Notes: generated by a model from the sequence alone, not told the origin. A stretch of 64,000 bases of DNA from Prado023 sp963706875 (GCA_963706875.1 CAVPNW010000019.1:62001-126000); one strand, 5' to 3'. Positions 28,889 through 37,824 are shown, counted from the first letter of the stretch. Program-made: numbers and translations.

Positions 28889-29830
28889 TCACGCCCGACT
28901 GGGCAATCCGTACCGGTCGTCGTCGACGAGTTCGACGAGCCCGTCGGCCACCAGGCCGTCGAGGGCGCGCTCCCGCTGGATCCCCTCCTCCCACACCGAC
29001 TCGACCGCCGAGCGGCTGACCGAACCCGGGGACTCACGGAGCAGGGCCATGATCCGACCCCTGACCTGCCGGTCGGTCCCCGCGAAACGCTGGACCCTGC
29101 GTACCGGCCCTTCGTAGGCCGGCCGCCCGGCGCGCACCCAGGCGCACATCCCGACAACCGGGCAGACCTGGCAGCGCGGGGACGTGGCCGTGCACACCAG
29201 TGCCCCGAGCTCCATGACGGCGGCGGACCAGTGCGCGGCCGCGGCCTCGTCGGCCGGAACCAGTCCGTCAGCACGGACCCGCTCGCCGACCGTCAGGCTG
29301 GGCTGTGGGTGCTCCTGGCCGTCGGCCAGCCGTGCCAGCACCCGACGCACGTTCGTGTCCAGCACGACCGAGCGCCGCCCGAACGCGAAAGCACGCACGG
29401 CGGCCGCCGTGTACTCCCCGACCCCGGGAAGCGCCCGGAGGTCCGCATCCGGCTCGGGGACCACGCCGCCGTGGCGCGCGACGATGGCCGACGCCGCCGC
29501 GTGCAGGTTGAGTGCGCGCCGCGGGTAGCCCAGACGATCCCACTGCCGGACGGCCTCACCCGGGGAGTCCGCCGCGAGGTCTGCCGGCTGCGGCCAGCGC
29601 GCCATCCACTCGGTCCAGGCGGGCACGACGCGCGCGACCGGCGTCTGCTGCAGCATCACCTCGCTGACCAGGACCCCCCACGGAGTGCGGCCCGCGGCAC
29701 GCCACGGCAGCTCGCGGCGGTTCTCGTCGAACCAGTCGGTGACCACCGCCCCCAGCGCGGGGCCGCTCGTGGCGCGCAGGGCATCGGCCGTCCCCCCGCC
29801 CTGAGGGAACTGCGCGCTCGGGCTCGACAT
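28889..29830 (-). CDS. mutY: A/G-specific adenine DNA glycosylase
   Basis: A 313-residue base-excision enzyme that removes adenine mispaired with 8-oxoguanine. Seen: catalytic Glu in SEVMLQQTPVARV, helix-hairpin-helix LPGVGEYTAAAVRAFAFG with catalytic Asp in VLDTNVRR, and the four-cysteine [4Fe-4S] loop (C-x6-C-x2-C-x5-C: CTATSPRCQVCPVVGMC). The C-terminal NUDIX-like 8-oxoG-recognition domain is absent or reduced, with only about 80 residues after the cluster; this is common in actinobacterial members. ATG 29830 has GGAG just upstream; ATG 29839 is an alternative. It is convergent with glgB and divergent from the small membrane-protein gene. Confidence 0.93.
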   Translation of the reverse strand: MSSPSAQFPQGGGTADALRATSGPALGAVVTDWFDENRRELPWRAAGRTPWGVLVSEVMLQQTPVARVVPAWTEWMARWPQPADLAADSPGEAVRQWDRLGYPRRALNLHAAASAIVARHGGVVPEPDADLRALPGVGEYTAAAVRAFAFGRRSVVLDTNVRRVLARLADGQEHPQPSLTVGERVRADGLVPADEAAAAHWSAAVMELGALVCTATSPRCQVCPVVGMCAWVRAGRPAYEGPVRRVQRFAGTDRQVRGRIMALLRESPGSVSRSAVESVWEEGIQRERALDGLVADGLVELVDDDRYGLPSRA

Positions 29831-29921
29831 GGACTCCATTGTCGATCCAGACCCTCGGCGCTGCACGAAGTGGCCGAAGCACGCGATACTCGGGGCAACG
29901 ACCGCGCCAGGAGGAACCGTC

Positions 29922-30515
29922 ATGATGGACCGCATCAACGAGATGCTCAAGAATGAGCCGGGCCTGGGCATCGCGCGACGGTCGTCGATCCTGGTGGCGG
30001 CCAGCGGCCCCTACCAGTCGGGAATCCAGCGGAAGCTGGGGAAGATCCCGTTCGCCAACCTGGCTCTCTCGGGAGCCGTCTCATCGTTCTACATCGCGAT
30101 GACCGCAGTCCCGCAACTGGCCATCGAGCAGGCGGCGGACCAGTCCATGGGTGGGAAGCCGGTGACACCGGGGCAGGTCGCCGCCAGGCGCAGGATGCTG
30201 CTCGCCGGCAACGCCGCGACCATGGCAGCCGCAGTCGTCGCGCAGCGGGCCATCACCCACAGCCAGAGGTCCGGGCCGCTGCTGGAGACGGGTCGGGTCA
30301 TCACCAGCCAGGTCGCCATCGGGGCTGCCGCAGGTGCCATCGTGACGGGCTCGGACATCGTCCTCGGGCCGATCGCGCGCCGCAAGGACAAGCATTCGCC
30401 GGCGACGATCGCTGTCGCGGCCGGGATCATGGCCGTGAACAGCCGGCTGCTCAAGAAGTCGGCGAGGGTCCTGACTCTCCCGACGAAGCCCACGGCGTAC
30501 TCCTACGTGGGGTGA
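29922..30515 (+). CDS. Hypothetical membrane protein
   Basis: A 197-residue protein that I do not recognise. After a polar, basic N-terminus (MMDRINEMLKNEPGLGIARRSS) there are about four weakly hydrophobic, Ala/Gly-rich segments (near FANLALSGAVSSFYIAMTAV, LLAGNAATMAAAVVAQ, VAIGAAAGAIVTGSDIVLG and TIAVAAGIMAVNS) separated by basic stretches. It ends in TKPTAYSYVG. AGGAGGAA lies seven to eight bases before ATG 29922, so expression is likely. It is divergent from mutY and followed 89 bases later by the pirin gene. A small integral membrane protein is the most that can be said. Confidence 0.65.
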   Translation: MMDRINEMLKNEPGLGIARRSSILVAASGPYQSGIQRKLGKIPFANLALSGAVSSFYIAMTAVPQLAIEQAADQSMGGKPVTPGQVAARRRMLLAGNAATMAAAVVAQRAITHSQRSGPLLETGRVITSQVAIGAAAGAIVTGSDIVLGPIARRKDKHSPATIAVAAGIMAVNSRLLKKSARVLTLPTKPTAYSYVG

Positions 30516-30568
30516 CCACAGAGATCCAGTGGCCCGGTCGGGGTGGCGGAATACCCAGGCCCTCCATA

Positions 30569-30586
30569 TAGTTGAATCTTCTACAG
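30569..30586. promoter_or_regulatory. Candidate MarR-type operator upstream of pirin
   Basis: An AT-rich imperfect palindrome, TAGTTGAATCTTCTACAG, in an otherwise GC-rich intergenic region, 18 bases before the pirin start. The left half matches the TTGAA half-site common to MarR-family operators; the right half matches only partly. Role inferred; no regulator gene is adjacent. Confidence 0.35.
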
Positions 30587-30604
30587 ACTCTCCAGGAGGA
30601 CCGC

Positions 30605-31573
30605 ATGCCCGCCGTGACCGCCGACACCATGACCCTGCCACGGGTCGACACTCCTGATCCCAACGGGCGCTCCCGCACAGTCAGGACCGTCACTACCGCG
30701 CCCCGGGGCTTCGAAGGTGAGGGCTTCCCGGTGCGCCGGGCCTTCGCCGGCGTGGACAAGGCCGACCTGGACCCGTTCGTGCACATGGACCAGATGGGCG
30801 AGGTCGAGTACGGCGTCGGCGAGCCACGCGGCACCGACTGGCACCCCCACCGCGGATTCGAGACCTTCACCTACCTGATGGACGGGACGTTCATCCACCA
30901 GGACTCCCACGGCGGCGGTGGCGTGATCGCCAACGGCGGCACCCAGTACATGACTGCCGGGGCGGGCATCCTGCACATCGAGACCCCGCCGGAGTCGCTG
31001 GTGATGTCCGGTGGGCTCTTCCACGGGGTCCAGCTGTGGATCAACCTGCCCGCGGCCAAGAAGTGGCTGGCGCCGGCCTACCAGGGCCTCGAGGGCACGG
31101 ACATCGCGCTCGCATCCAGCCCCGATGGTGGCGCGCTCGTGCGCGTGCTGGCCGGGACAGTCGCCGGGCACACCGGTCCGGGGCGCAGCCAGTCGCCGAT
31201 CTCCATCGTGCACGCAACCCTCGCCCCCGGAGCACGGCTGGAGCTGCCGTGGCGTGCCGACTTCAACGCCCTGGTCTACGCCCTGTCCGGGCGTGGCAGC
31301 GTGGGGGCCTACGGGCAGCCGATCAACAGCGGCCAGCTCGCAGTGCTCGGATCGGGGGACCACATCACGCTCGAGGCGGCGCCCAGCCAGTCCGTGGCCA
31401 CTCCGGCCCTCGATGTCCTGCTCCTGGGCGGCGTTCCCCTCAGGGAGCCGGTCTTCGCCTACGGCCCCTTCGTCATGAACACCAGGGCCGAGGTCGTGCA
31501 GGCCATCGAGGACTACCAGCGCGGACGGCTCGGCGTGATCCCCGAGGGCGCGATCATGCCGCACCACGGCTGA
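30605..31573 (+). CDS. Pirin family protein
   Basis: A 322-residue bicupin of the pirin family. The metal-binding N-terminal cupin is obvious from HPHRGFETFTYLMDG followed by IHQDSHGG and GAGILHIE; the second cupin contains the C-terminal segment LLLGGVPLREPVFAYGPFVMN. Bacterial pirins have quercetinase or regulatory roles and are often induced by stress; which applies here is not visible. AGGAGGA lies directly before ATG 30605. The upstream AT-rich palindrome suggests control by a MarR-like repressor. It is followed 81 bases later by an NADP-binding reductase gene on the same strand, possibly cotranscribed. Confidence 0.9.
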   Translation: MPAVTADTMTLPRVDTPDPNGRSRTVRTVTTAPRGFEGEGFPVRRAFAGVDKADLDPFVHMDQMGEVEYGVGEPRGTDWHPHRGFETFTYLMDGTFIHQDSHGGGGVIANGGTQYMTAGAGILHIETPPESLVMSGGLFHGVQLWINLPAAKKWLAPAYQGLEGTDIALASSPDGGALVRVLAGTVAGHTGPGRSQSPISIVHATLAPGARLELPWRADFNALVYALSGRGSVGAYGQPINSGQLAVLGSGDHITLEAAPSQSVATPALDVLLLGGVPLREPVFAYGPFVMNTRAEVVQAIEDYQRGRLGVIPEGAIMPHHG

Positions 31574-31654
31574 GCCAGGACACCATCCGGGAACATCCGC
31601 GGCTGGCGCGAGGTTGCAGCCCATGAAGTGCAGCTCGCGAACTGGGAGGACCAC

Positions 31655-32326
31655 ATGCAGATCGGGATCCTGGGCACGGGGATGGTGGGCCGCGCCCTGG
31701 CGGAGGGATTCGTCAGGACCGGGCACGACGTCTCGATGGGTACCCGCGACGTCCACGAGACCACGGTCCGCAAGCTTGACGGGGCGCCGGCGTCCTTCGC
31801 CGAGTGGCTAGCAGAGAACCCGTCGGTCGCACTGGCCGACTTCGGGTCGGTCGCTGGGGCCGCTGATCTGGTCGTCAACGCCACGAACGGCTCCGGCACC
31901 CTCGCCGCGCTGACCGAGGCTGGAGCGGCGAACCTCGCCGGGAAGGTCCTGCTGGACGTCTCCAACCCGTTGGACTTCTCCAACGGGTTCCCTCCGACCC
32001 TGACGGTCAAGGACACGGACTCCCTCGCCGAGCAGGTGCAGCGGGCGTTTCCCGAAGCCCGGGTGGTGAAGTCGCTGAACACGATGAACGCGACACTCAT
32101 GACCCAACCGGGGCTGCTCCCCGAACCGACTTCCGTGTTCCTGTCCGGCGACGACCCGCAGGCCAAGGCCACCGTCGCCGGGCTGCTCGGCGAGTTCGGC
32201 TGGACCGACATCCTGGACCTCGGCGACATCACCACCGCCCGCGGACCGGAGATGTGGCTGCCGCTGTGGTTGCGCGTGATGGGGGCCGTCGGCGGCCCGA
32301 TGTTCAACCTGCGGATCGTTCGGTAG
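31655..32326 (+). CDS. NADP-binding oxidoreductase (F420-dependent NADP reductase-like)
   Basis: A 223-residue protein with a single Rossmann domain: MQIGILGTGMVGRALAEGFVRTGHDV at the very N-terminus (GxGxxG), the MGTRD end of strand two, VVNATNGSG and VLLDVSNPLDF, and later VVKSLNTMNATLM. This is the pattern of the NADP oxidoreductase coenzyme-F420-dependent family and of its F420-independent relatives; the F420 partner site cannot be confirmed. The start at ATG 31655 is fixed by GGGAGGA and the Rossmann strand beginning at residue 2. It follows the pirin gene on the same strand and converges on trmB. Confidence 0.82.
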   Translation: MQIGILGTGMVGRALAEGFVRTGHDVSMGTRDVHETTVRKLDGAPASFAEWLAENPSVALADFGSVAGAADLVVNATNGSGTLAALTEAGAANLAGKVLLDVSNPLDFSNGFPPTLTVKDTDSLAEQVQRAFPEARVVKSLNTMNATLMTQPGLLPEPTSVFLSGDDPQAKATVAGLLGEFGWTDILDLGDITTARGPEMWLPLWLRVMGAVGGPMFNLRIVR

Positions 32327-32353
32327 CGACCGGTACCCCGTCCCCCGCAGCGC

Positions 32354-33028
32354 TCAGCGGCGGCTGGCGATCAGGTCGAAGCTCGGGCGTCCGGCGGCGA
32401 TCCCCCGGCGCTCGTAGCCGGTGATCGGGCGCCACTCGGGCCGAGCGATCAGCCCGGACCCGACGTCCAACAAGGGCTCGGCCGCGCACACCTCGAGCAT
32501 CTGGTCGGCGTAGGGGGCGATGTCGGTGGCCAGGTGCAGCGTCCCGCCGGGCGCCAGCAGCCCAGCGGCCCGGTGGACGAACGCCGGCTGGACCAGGCGA
32601 CGCTTGTGGTGCCGCACCTTCGGCCACGGATCCGGGAAGTACGCCCGGATGCCCGCGAGTGAGCCGGGGGCGAGGCGATCCATCAGCTCGACGGCATCCC
32701 CGATGCAGACGCGGACGTTCCCCAGCGACTCCCGCTCGGCGCCCGCCAGCAGCGCGCCGATCCCCGGGGTGTGCACGTCCACGGCCACGATCCCGGTGGC
32801 GGGGTCGGCCTGGGCCATCGCCAGGGTCGTCTCCCCCATCCCTGAGCCGATCTCCAGCACCACCGGACGCGGCGGGGCGAACGCGTCGCCGAGGTGCGAG
32901 GGTACGGTCTCGGCCTCGATCCCCCACCCGGGGAGCAGGCGGATCAGCGCCGAGGCAGCCGAGGGGGTCGTCCGGCTGCGGCGCGGGTGGAAGGTCCGTA
33001 TCCGGTACGCCGGACGGCCCTCAGACAT
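32354..33028 (-). CDS. trmB: tRNA (guanine46-N7)-methyltransferase
   Basis: A 224-residue SAM-dependent methylase forming m7G46 in the variable loop of tRNAs. Seen: SAM loop VLEIGSGMGETTLAMAQ (about residues 56-72), acidic strand end VAVDVHTPG, and the family hallmark YFPDPWPKVRHHKRRLV carrying the catalytic Asp. Length is typical. It is divergent from a small membrane-anchored protein gene and converges on the reductase gene with 27 bases between them. Confidence 0.94.
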   Translation of the reverse strand: MSEGRPAYRIRTFHPRRSRTTPSAASALIRLLPGWGIEAETVPSHLGDAFAPPRPVVLEIGSGMGETTLAMAQADPATGIVAVDVHTPGIGALLAGAERESLGNVRVCIGDAVELMDRLAPGSLAGIRAYFPDPWPKVRHHKRRLVQPAFVHRAAGLLAPGGTLHLATDIAPYADQMLEVCAAEPLLDVGSGLIARPEWRPITGYERRGIAAGRPSFDLIASRR

Positions 33029-33106
33029 CGGGACCTATGGGCGGTTTGCCCGAGTTCGCGGTCAGGCATGGTTGCACGTGGTTGTCCCCGATCGACAGGA
33101 AGCAGC

Positions 33107-33520
33107 ATGAGCTCGACCATTATCGACTCCCCCGACGCCGGAACCATCGTCGCGGCGGCCCCGGACGTCGACGCACCCACCCACCACCGGCTCCACCGCG
33201 CCTGGCTGGTCACCGTTGCCGTCGTGGCAGCGATCACCCTGGGCCTGACTCTCGCCTGGCAGGCCGCGGCCGGCACCTCCGAGCCGAGCACCCCGGCCTC
33301 GGGCAGCACCGATGCCTCGGCGCCCGATGTCGTCCAGGCAGTGTCCACCGGAGCCGGACTCCTGGCCCTGGCGTGGGAGCTGGCACCGCCGTCGCAGCGC
33401 GAGGCAGCCTGCGCGCAGTTCGCCACAGATCCGGGCGCAGCGTGGGTGGCCTACAGCAGCGCCGCCCAGGACGTCGCCACGCGCGCGGAGTTCACCGCGT
33501 TCTTCAGCGCCGCCTGCTGA
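33107..33520 (+). CDS. Small membrane-anchored hypothetical protein
   Basis: A 137-residue protein of unknown function. A polar N-terminus of about 30 residues precedes one transmembrane helix (WLVTVAVVAAITLGLTLAW). A Ser/Thr/Pro/Ala-rich linker follows, then a short extracytoplasmic domain with two cysteines (REAACAQF and the C-terminal FSAAC) that could form a disulfide. ATG 33107 has AGGAAG upstream. It is the only gene between trmB (divergent) and the M28 peptidase (convergent). Coding is supported by strong third-position GC and the helix; no family is recognised. Confidence 0.6.
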   Translation: MSSTIIDSPDAGTIVAAAPDVDAPTHHRLHRAWLVTVAVVAAITLGLTLAWQAAAGTSEPSTPASGSTDASAPDVVQAVSTGAGLLALAWELAPPSQREAACAQFATDPGAAWVAYSSAAQDVATRAEFTAFFSAAC

Positions 33521-33546
33521 TCAGCCCACCGGGAGGGTCCCGGGCG

Positions 33547-33562
33547 ACGCCAGCTCTGGCGT
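33547..33562. terminator. Small hairpin 3' of the membrane-anchored protein gene
   Basis: Perfect seven-base inverted repeat (ACGCCAG/CTGGCGT) with a two-base loop, 27 bases after the stop of the 33107-33520 gene and between convergent genes. No T-run follows, so terminator function is only a suggestion. Confidence 0.3.
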
Positions 33563-33649
33563 GCCGATCGGGCCGTGATCTCGAGCACGGTGCTCGTCCG
33601 CTGATCCGTCGGGAGCTCCAGGCAGCCCAGCGACGGGAGGCGTGCAGGA

Positions 33650-34828
33650 TCAGGCCCGGATCAACGCCGCGATGCCGCGGGCGGCCTCCTCAAGGAGATC
33701 CAGGTCGACGAGGTCCGGGGTGTCGGCACTGCTGTGCGTGACCTCCCGCATGAGGGTATCGAGATCCGAGGAGGTCAGCGCGATCGCGGGGCGCCCGGCC
33801 ATCGCGAACACCATGTGGTCACTCTGTGGCCAGCTCGGCCCCGCGACGAGCCCGTACGCCCGGAGGGGAGCCAGGTCCACCTGGTCGGCTGCCCCGTACG
33901 CGCTGAAGGCCGTCGGGCCCCCGCGGTACCCGGCTCCGTCGACGTTGATGGCCAGACGCACCTCGGTCAGGTCCGTGCTGCCCAGGTAGTGCATCTCACC
34001 GGGGGCGGCGTAGTGGTCCTCGCCGTTGACGAGGAGCAGCTCGACGCCGAGGTCCTCGGCGACGTCGGTGAGCAACTCCGCGACCCTGGCCAGGATCACG
34101 ACACCCGTGGCGTTGTCGATGGCACCGGGGGTACCCGGCTTGGCGTCGATGTGGGCAACGACAGTGACTCGATCCGCCTGTCGGCCCCGACGGGCGACAA
34201 TGTTGCGAGCCGTGGACGGCCAGCGCCGCGAGGACATGCGAAGGTCCACCGCACGGTCGGGGTCGGCACGTCCCAGGGCGGCGAGCAGTTCGGCACCGTC
34301 GACTTCGCGCAAGTTGCCCGTCGGCACCTGGAAGGCACCATCCTCGATGAGCGCGAACGGCTCGACAGCCCCGACCAGCTCCGGCGCGCGACCGGTCACG
34401 GCAAGGACAGCCACGGCCCCGCACCCCTCGAGCAGCTCGACGATTCGGGTATCCCTGTCAGAGCCGTAGAACGGGTAGCCCTTGGGGGTCAGCGGCGCGG
34501 CCGCGAGCTCCCCGTGGAGCAGCAGGATCGCGCCCTCGTGGTCGGCGGCCAGGTCGTCCTCGCTGCACGCCGGATGCACCGGTGCGCTGCCCTGCCAGCC
34601 CAGCGAGTAGGGGCTGGGGCTCACCGGCCAGGAGGTTCCCTCGAGGTCGAGTTGGCCCGCAGAGCCAGACCAGCAGACGACGGGGAACTCGGGGGTCTCC
34701 ACCTGCCAGCCAAGACCGGTCAACAGGCCAGCGACGAGGTCCACGGACTCCTGGTTGCCAGGGCCTCCGGGTCGACGGTCGGGCTGCACGGAGCAGAGGC
34801 GGTGGAGCAGGTCGGCCAGATCGAGCAT
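33650..34828 (-). CDS. M28-family zinc metallopeptidase
   Basis: A 392-residue aminopeptidase-like protein with co-catalytic zinc ligands spread as in family M28: VVAHIDAKPGTPGAIDNATGV (His and bridging Asp), LLLVNGEDHY (Glu), AINVDGAG (Asp) and SWPQSDHMVF (His). A PA-type insert precedes the catalytic domain. There is no signal peptide, so it appears cytoplasmic. ATG 34828 is chosen for GGAGG upstream; longer readings are unsupported. Peptide or acyl-amino-acid substrate unknown. It lies 3' of tRNA-Asn on the same strand, separated by a strong hairpin. Confidence 0.85.
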   Translation of the reverse strand: MLDLADLLHRLCSVQPDRRPGGPGNQESVDLVAGLLTGLGWQVETPEFPVVCWSGSAGQLDLEGTSWPVSPSPYSLGWQGSAPVHPACSEDDLAADHEGAILLLHGELAAAPLTPKGYPFYGSDRDTRIVELLEGCGAVAVLAVTGRAPELVGAVEPFALIEDGAFQVPTGNLREVDGAELLAALGRADPDRAVDLRMSSRRWPSTARNIVARRGRQADRVTVVAHIDAKPGTPGAIDNATGVVILARVAELLTDVAEDLGVELLLVNGEDHYAAPGEMHYLGSTDLTEVRLAINVDGAGYRGGPTAFSAYGAADQVDLAPLRAYGLVAGPSWPQSDHMVFAMAGRPAIALTSSDLDTLMREVTHSSADTPDLVDLDLLEEAARGIAALIRA

Positions 34829-34937
34829 GGAGCACCTCCGCCCCCATCCTGCCCCGTCCCCGGCGCATGACCCGACGGCGGGGCCGAGACTGTCTCCGAA
34901 CACGTCAAAGGCCGGCACTTGAGCACGTGCACGACGA

Positions 34938-34966
34938 AGGCCGGCTCCCACGACGGGAACCGGCCT
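34938..34966 (-). terminator. Terminator-like hairpin after tRNA-Asn
   Basis: Twelve-base arms (34938-34949 and 34955-34966, one mismatch) around a five-base loop, about 17 bases beyond the 3' end of the minus-strand tRNA gene. GC-rich and without a long U-run, as is usual for actinobacterial terminators. It would separate the tRNA transcript from the downstream peptidase gene. Confidence 0.6.
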
Positions 34967-34982
34967 CTGACCTGCTGCGATG

Positions 34983-35055
34983 CTCCCCCATCTGGACTCG
35001 AACCAGAAACCTATCGGTTAACAGCCGAACGCTCTGCCAATTGAGCTATGGGGGA
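34983..35055 (-). tRNA. tRNA-Asn (anticodon GTT)
   Basis: 73-base tRNA read on the minus strand. The acceptor stem TCCCCCA pairs with TGGGGGA and G is the discriminator. The D-loop sequence is AGCTCAATTGGCAGAGC, the anticodon loop CTGTTAAC gives GTT (Asn), and the T-arm is CTGGTTCGAGTCCAG. CCA is not encoded. All four arms fold without mismatch that I can see. The nearest upstream gene is the small gene after dnaG. Confidence 0.95.
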
Positions 35056-35153
35056 TCGAACGCCAGAAGGATAGCAACCCCCACCGCTGCCGCCCAAACC
35101 GCGACAGGGCCTCGCGCGAGAGCGAGCTCGCCCACCCCCGCCTGGTCAGGCCC

Positions 35154-35657
35154 TCACACCCCCAGCTGCCCCCGCAGCTCTGTGAGCGCCGCATCGGCAG
35201 CCGCCCGCCAGCCCGGGTCACGGGGGTCGATGGCCGGATCGAACACGACAGCCCACCTGACCTCACCGGTCTGCGGCGAGCGGCGCGCGTTGAGCATGGC
35301 CCACCCCGTCCGGCCATCGGGATGGACCAGCTCCGCCGGGTTCGAGGCCACCACCGTCCACTGCACGCGTTCCTTCACGACCGAGGGGACCTGACCCGGC
35401 TCGTCGAACCGCAGCCGAAGCTGCTGGCTCGCGGCTCCCGGGGCGGCCTGCACCACGAGGTCGAGGAACTCCTCGGACCATGCTCCCCTGACCACGAGAT
35501 CCCAGGGGACCCGGCCGTCCTCGGGCATGTGGATCGCCAGGTCCGTGCAGACCACGACCTGCCCGTCGACGAGCGCGCCCCACGCCAGGAGCCGCTCCCC
35601 CGACGCGCCGGTGAGCACCTCGGCCACGCGCGGATCGACCTCTCGACGCCAGCGCAT
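35154..35657 (-). CDS. Conserved hypothetical protein coupled to dnaG
   Basis: A 167-residue soluble protein of unknown function. ATG 35657 overlaps the dnaG stop (ATGA), showing translational coupling. Features: no signal peptide, an alternating beta-rich pattern (ERLLAWGALVDGQVVVCTDLAIHM, WDLVVRGAWSEEFLDLVV, VQWTVVASNPAELVH), a HPDGRTGWAMLNAR segment and a C-terminal helix. Small genes directly after dnaG occur in many actinobacteria, so it is probably a real conserved gene rather than a chance frame, but I cannot name its role. Confidence 0.7.
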   Translation of the reverse strand: MRWRREVDPRVAEVLTGASGERLLAWGALVDGQVVVCTDLAIHMPEDGRVPWDLVVRGAWSEEFLDLVVQAAPGAASQQLRLRFDEPGQVPSVVKERVQWTVVASNPAELVHPDGRTGWAMLNARRSPQTGEVRWAVVFDPAIDPRDPGWRAAADAALTELRGQLGV

Positions 35658-37690
35658 CAGTCCTCAGCCTGCCCCACCTGGGCCAGCTCCCGGCGATAGG
35701 CCTCCAGGGCCATGACGTCGGCGAAGACCGCAGCCGCCTGGTCGGCCTGGCCGATCTGGTCGAGCTGCCCCAGCTCGCGCTTCAGATCGGCCATCCGCCG
35801 GCCCGCCTCGTCGGAGAGCAGCCGGGCGACGATGGACGTCGCGTAGCGGCCTGAAGGCTCCCCGGAGGTCACCAGTGGCTCGACCGCGAGCTCGCGGACC
35901 AGGCCGCGGACCGTGTCGTCCGGGCAAGCCGTCATCACGGCGTCCATCCACTCCTGCCCCCCGGTGCGCCCGTTCGGTCCACCCGCTGCCACGAGCGCCT
36001 GCTGCACCTCGGCGTAGCGCGGGTGCCGGAAGGACCCGGTCTGGACGGAGTCGAACCAGTCGCCGACGAGGTCCGGCACCTGCAGGACGCACTTGAGCGA
36101 CTCCCGCTCCACGAACAGGCCCGGGTCACGAGGGTTCGGCCGCGGGGCGCGCTCCGGGGTGGCCACAGTGGCGGGCTGGTCGCTGTCCCCGTTGGGAGCC
36201 CGGTGGTCCGGTGTCGCCCCGTCGCCCGCCGAACCGCCATCCGCAGGCCCCACCCCGGCCCCAACGCCGGAGCGTCCCGGCCCGGGCGCGCTGCCGCCGG
36301 CACCTTCGCCGCCACGGCCACCACCGCGGGAGCCCGCCGACCCTGCGGCCCGGGCCGTCGTCGCCCCGGCGCGCCCTGCCGCCTTCACCGCCGCACGGAC
36401 GTCGCCCTCGGGCACCCCGACCCAGCCCGACAACAGCCGCGCGTACTCCGGACGCAGCGCGGCATCGCGGATCCGGGCCACCAGCGGAGCCGCCTTGCGC
36501 ACGGCCGCCACCCGCCCCTCGGCCGTGGTGAGGTCGAACCCGGCCACCGCTGAGCGGATGGCGAAGGCGAACAGCGGAGTTCGCGAGGCCACCAGCTCGC
36601 GCACCGCAGCATCGCCGCTGGCCAGGCGCAGCTCGCAGGGGTCCATGTTGTCCGGGGAGATCGCGATGAACGTCTGTGCGACGAAGCGCTGGTCGCCCTC
36701 GAACGCCCGAAGAGCAGCCTTCTGGCCCGCAGCATCGCCGTCGAAGGTGAACACGACCTCGCCGCCGAACGTGTCGTCGTCCATCAGGTAGCGACGCAGC
36801 AATGACGCGTGGTCGGAGCCGAAGGCCGTCCCGCAGGTGGCCACGGCAGTCGTCACGCCGGCAAGGTGCGCGGCCATCACGTCGGTGTACCCCTCGACGA
36901 CCACCACCTGCTTGAGCTTGCCGATGTCGCGGCGGGCCAGGTCGATCCCGTAGAGGACGTGGGACTTCTTGTAGAGCGCAGTCTCGGGGGTGTTCAGGTA
37001 CTTCGGGCCCTCATCGTCGTCGAACAGCTTGCGGGCGCCGAACCCCAGGACGTCCCCGGAGGCGTCGCGGATGGGCCAGACCAGGCGACCCCGGAAGCGG
37101 TCGTAGGTGCCACGCTGGCCCTGCGAGACGAGGCCCGCCGCCAGGATCTCCGCGTCGGTGAATCCCGACGAACGCAGGTGCCCGAGCAGGCCGTCCCACG
37201 ACTTCGGCGCGAAGCCCACACCGAAGTGCTCGCACGCTGCGGCATCGAATCCGCGCTCGGTCAGGAACTGCCGCCCGATCGAGGCCTCGGGCGAGGCCAG
37301 CGCCTGCACGTAGTAGGAGGCCGCGATCTTGTTGGCCTGCGCCAGGCGCTGGCGGTTGGGACCCGTGCGGTTGGGACCTACGCCGTCCTCGTAGCGCAGC
37401 GTCACGCCCGCCCGATCGGCGAGCTTCTCGATGGCCTCGGTGAAGGTCAAGTGGTCGTGCTTCATCAGGAAGTCGACGACATCACCCCCCTCACCGCACC
37501 CGAAGCAGTAGTACAGGCCCCGAGCCGGGGTGACGTGGAAGCTCGGCGAGCGCTCGTCATGGAACGGGCACAGCCCCTTGAGCGACCCCGCGCCCGCCGA
37601 GCGCAGGGTCACGACCTCGCCGATCACCGCATCGACCCGCACCCGCTCGCGCACCAGCGCCACGTCCTCCGTGCGCACGCGACCTGCCAT
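35657..37690 (-). CDS. dnaG: DNA primase
   Basis: A 677-residue bacterial primase making RNA primers at the replication fork. Domain order: N-terminal CHC2 zinc finger (CPFHDERSPSFHV...YYCFGCGEGG, about residues 40-65), RNA-polymerase core with the TOPRIM motif VVVEGYTDVMAAH and metal site FTFDGDAAGQKAA, then an unusually low-complexity Gly/Ala/Pro-rich linker (about residues 450-520), and a C-terminal helicase-binding domain. ATG 37690 is the start nearest the zinc domain; in-frame sequence further upstream adds only ten residues. The stop overlaps the next gene. It is divergent from the DUF218 gene. Confidence 0.96.
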   Translation of the reverse strand: MAGRVRTEDVALVRERVRVDAVIGEVVTLRSAGAGSLKGLCPFHDERSPSFHVTPARGLYYCFGCGEGGDVVDFLMKHDHLTFTEAIEKLADRAGVTLRYEDGVGPNRTGPNRQRLAQANKIAASYYVQALASPEASIGRQFLTERGFDAAACEHFGVGFAPKSWDGLLGHLRSSGFTDAEILAAGLVSQGQRGTYDRFRGRLVWPIRDASGDVLGFGARKLFDDDEGPKYLNTPETALYKKSHVLYGIDLARRDIGKLKQVVVVEGYTDVMAAHLAGVTTAVATCGTAFGSDHASLLRRYLMDDDTFGGEVVFTFDGDAAGQKAALRAFEGDQRFVAQTFIAISPDNMDPCELRLASGDAAVRELVASRTPLFAFAIRSAVAGFDLTTAEGRVAAVRKAAPLVARIRDAALRPEYARLLSGWVGVPEGDVRAAVKAAGRAGATTARAAGSAGSRGGGRGGEGAGGSAPGPGRSGVGAGVGPADGGSAGDGATPDHRAPNGDSDQPATVATPERAPRPNPRDPGLFVERESLKCVLQVPDLVGDWFDSVQTGSFRHPRYAEVQQALVAAGGPNGRTGGQEWMDAVMTACPDDTVRGLVRELAVEPLVTSGEPSGRYATSIVARLLSDEAGRRMADLKRELGQLDQIGQADQAAAVFADVMALEAYRRELAQVGQAED

Positions 37691-37824
37691 GGTGCGCATC
37701 CTAGGGACGCCCGCCGACACCGGCCGTACGCACCCGCGTCACAGGCAGCCGCTCCCGGCCGATTCACCCCAGCGCGAACGCGTCGCACCGGTCCGCAGCA
37801 CCCGACGCATGGGAGGATCCACCC

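Noticed and set aside
34983..35055. Attachment site in the tRNA-Asn gene
   Set aside because: No partial duplicate of the tRNA 3' end and no integrase gene are found in the window.
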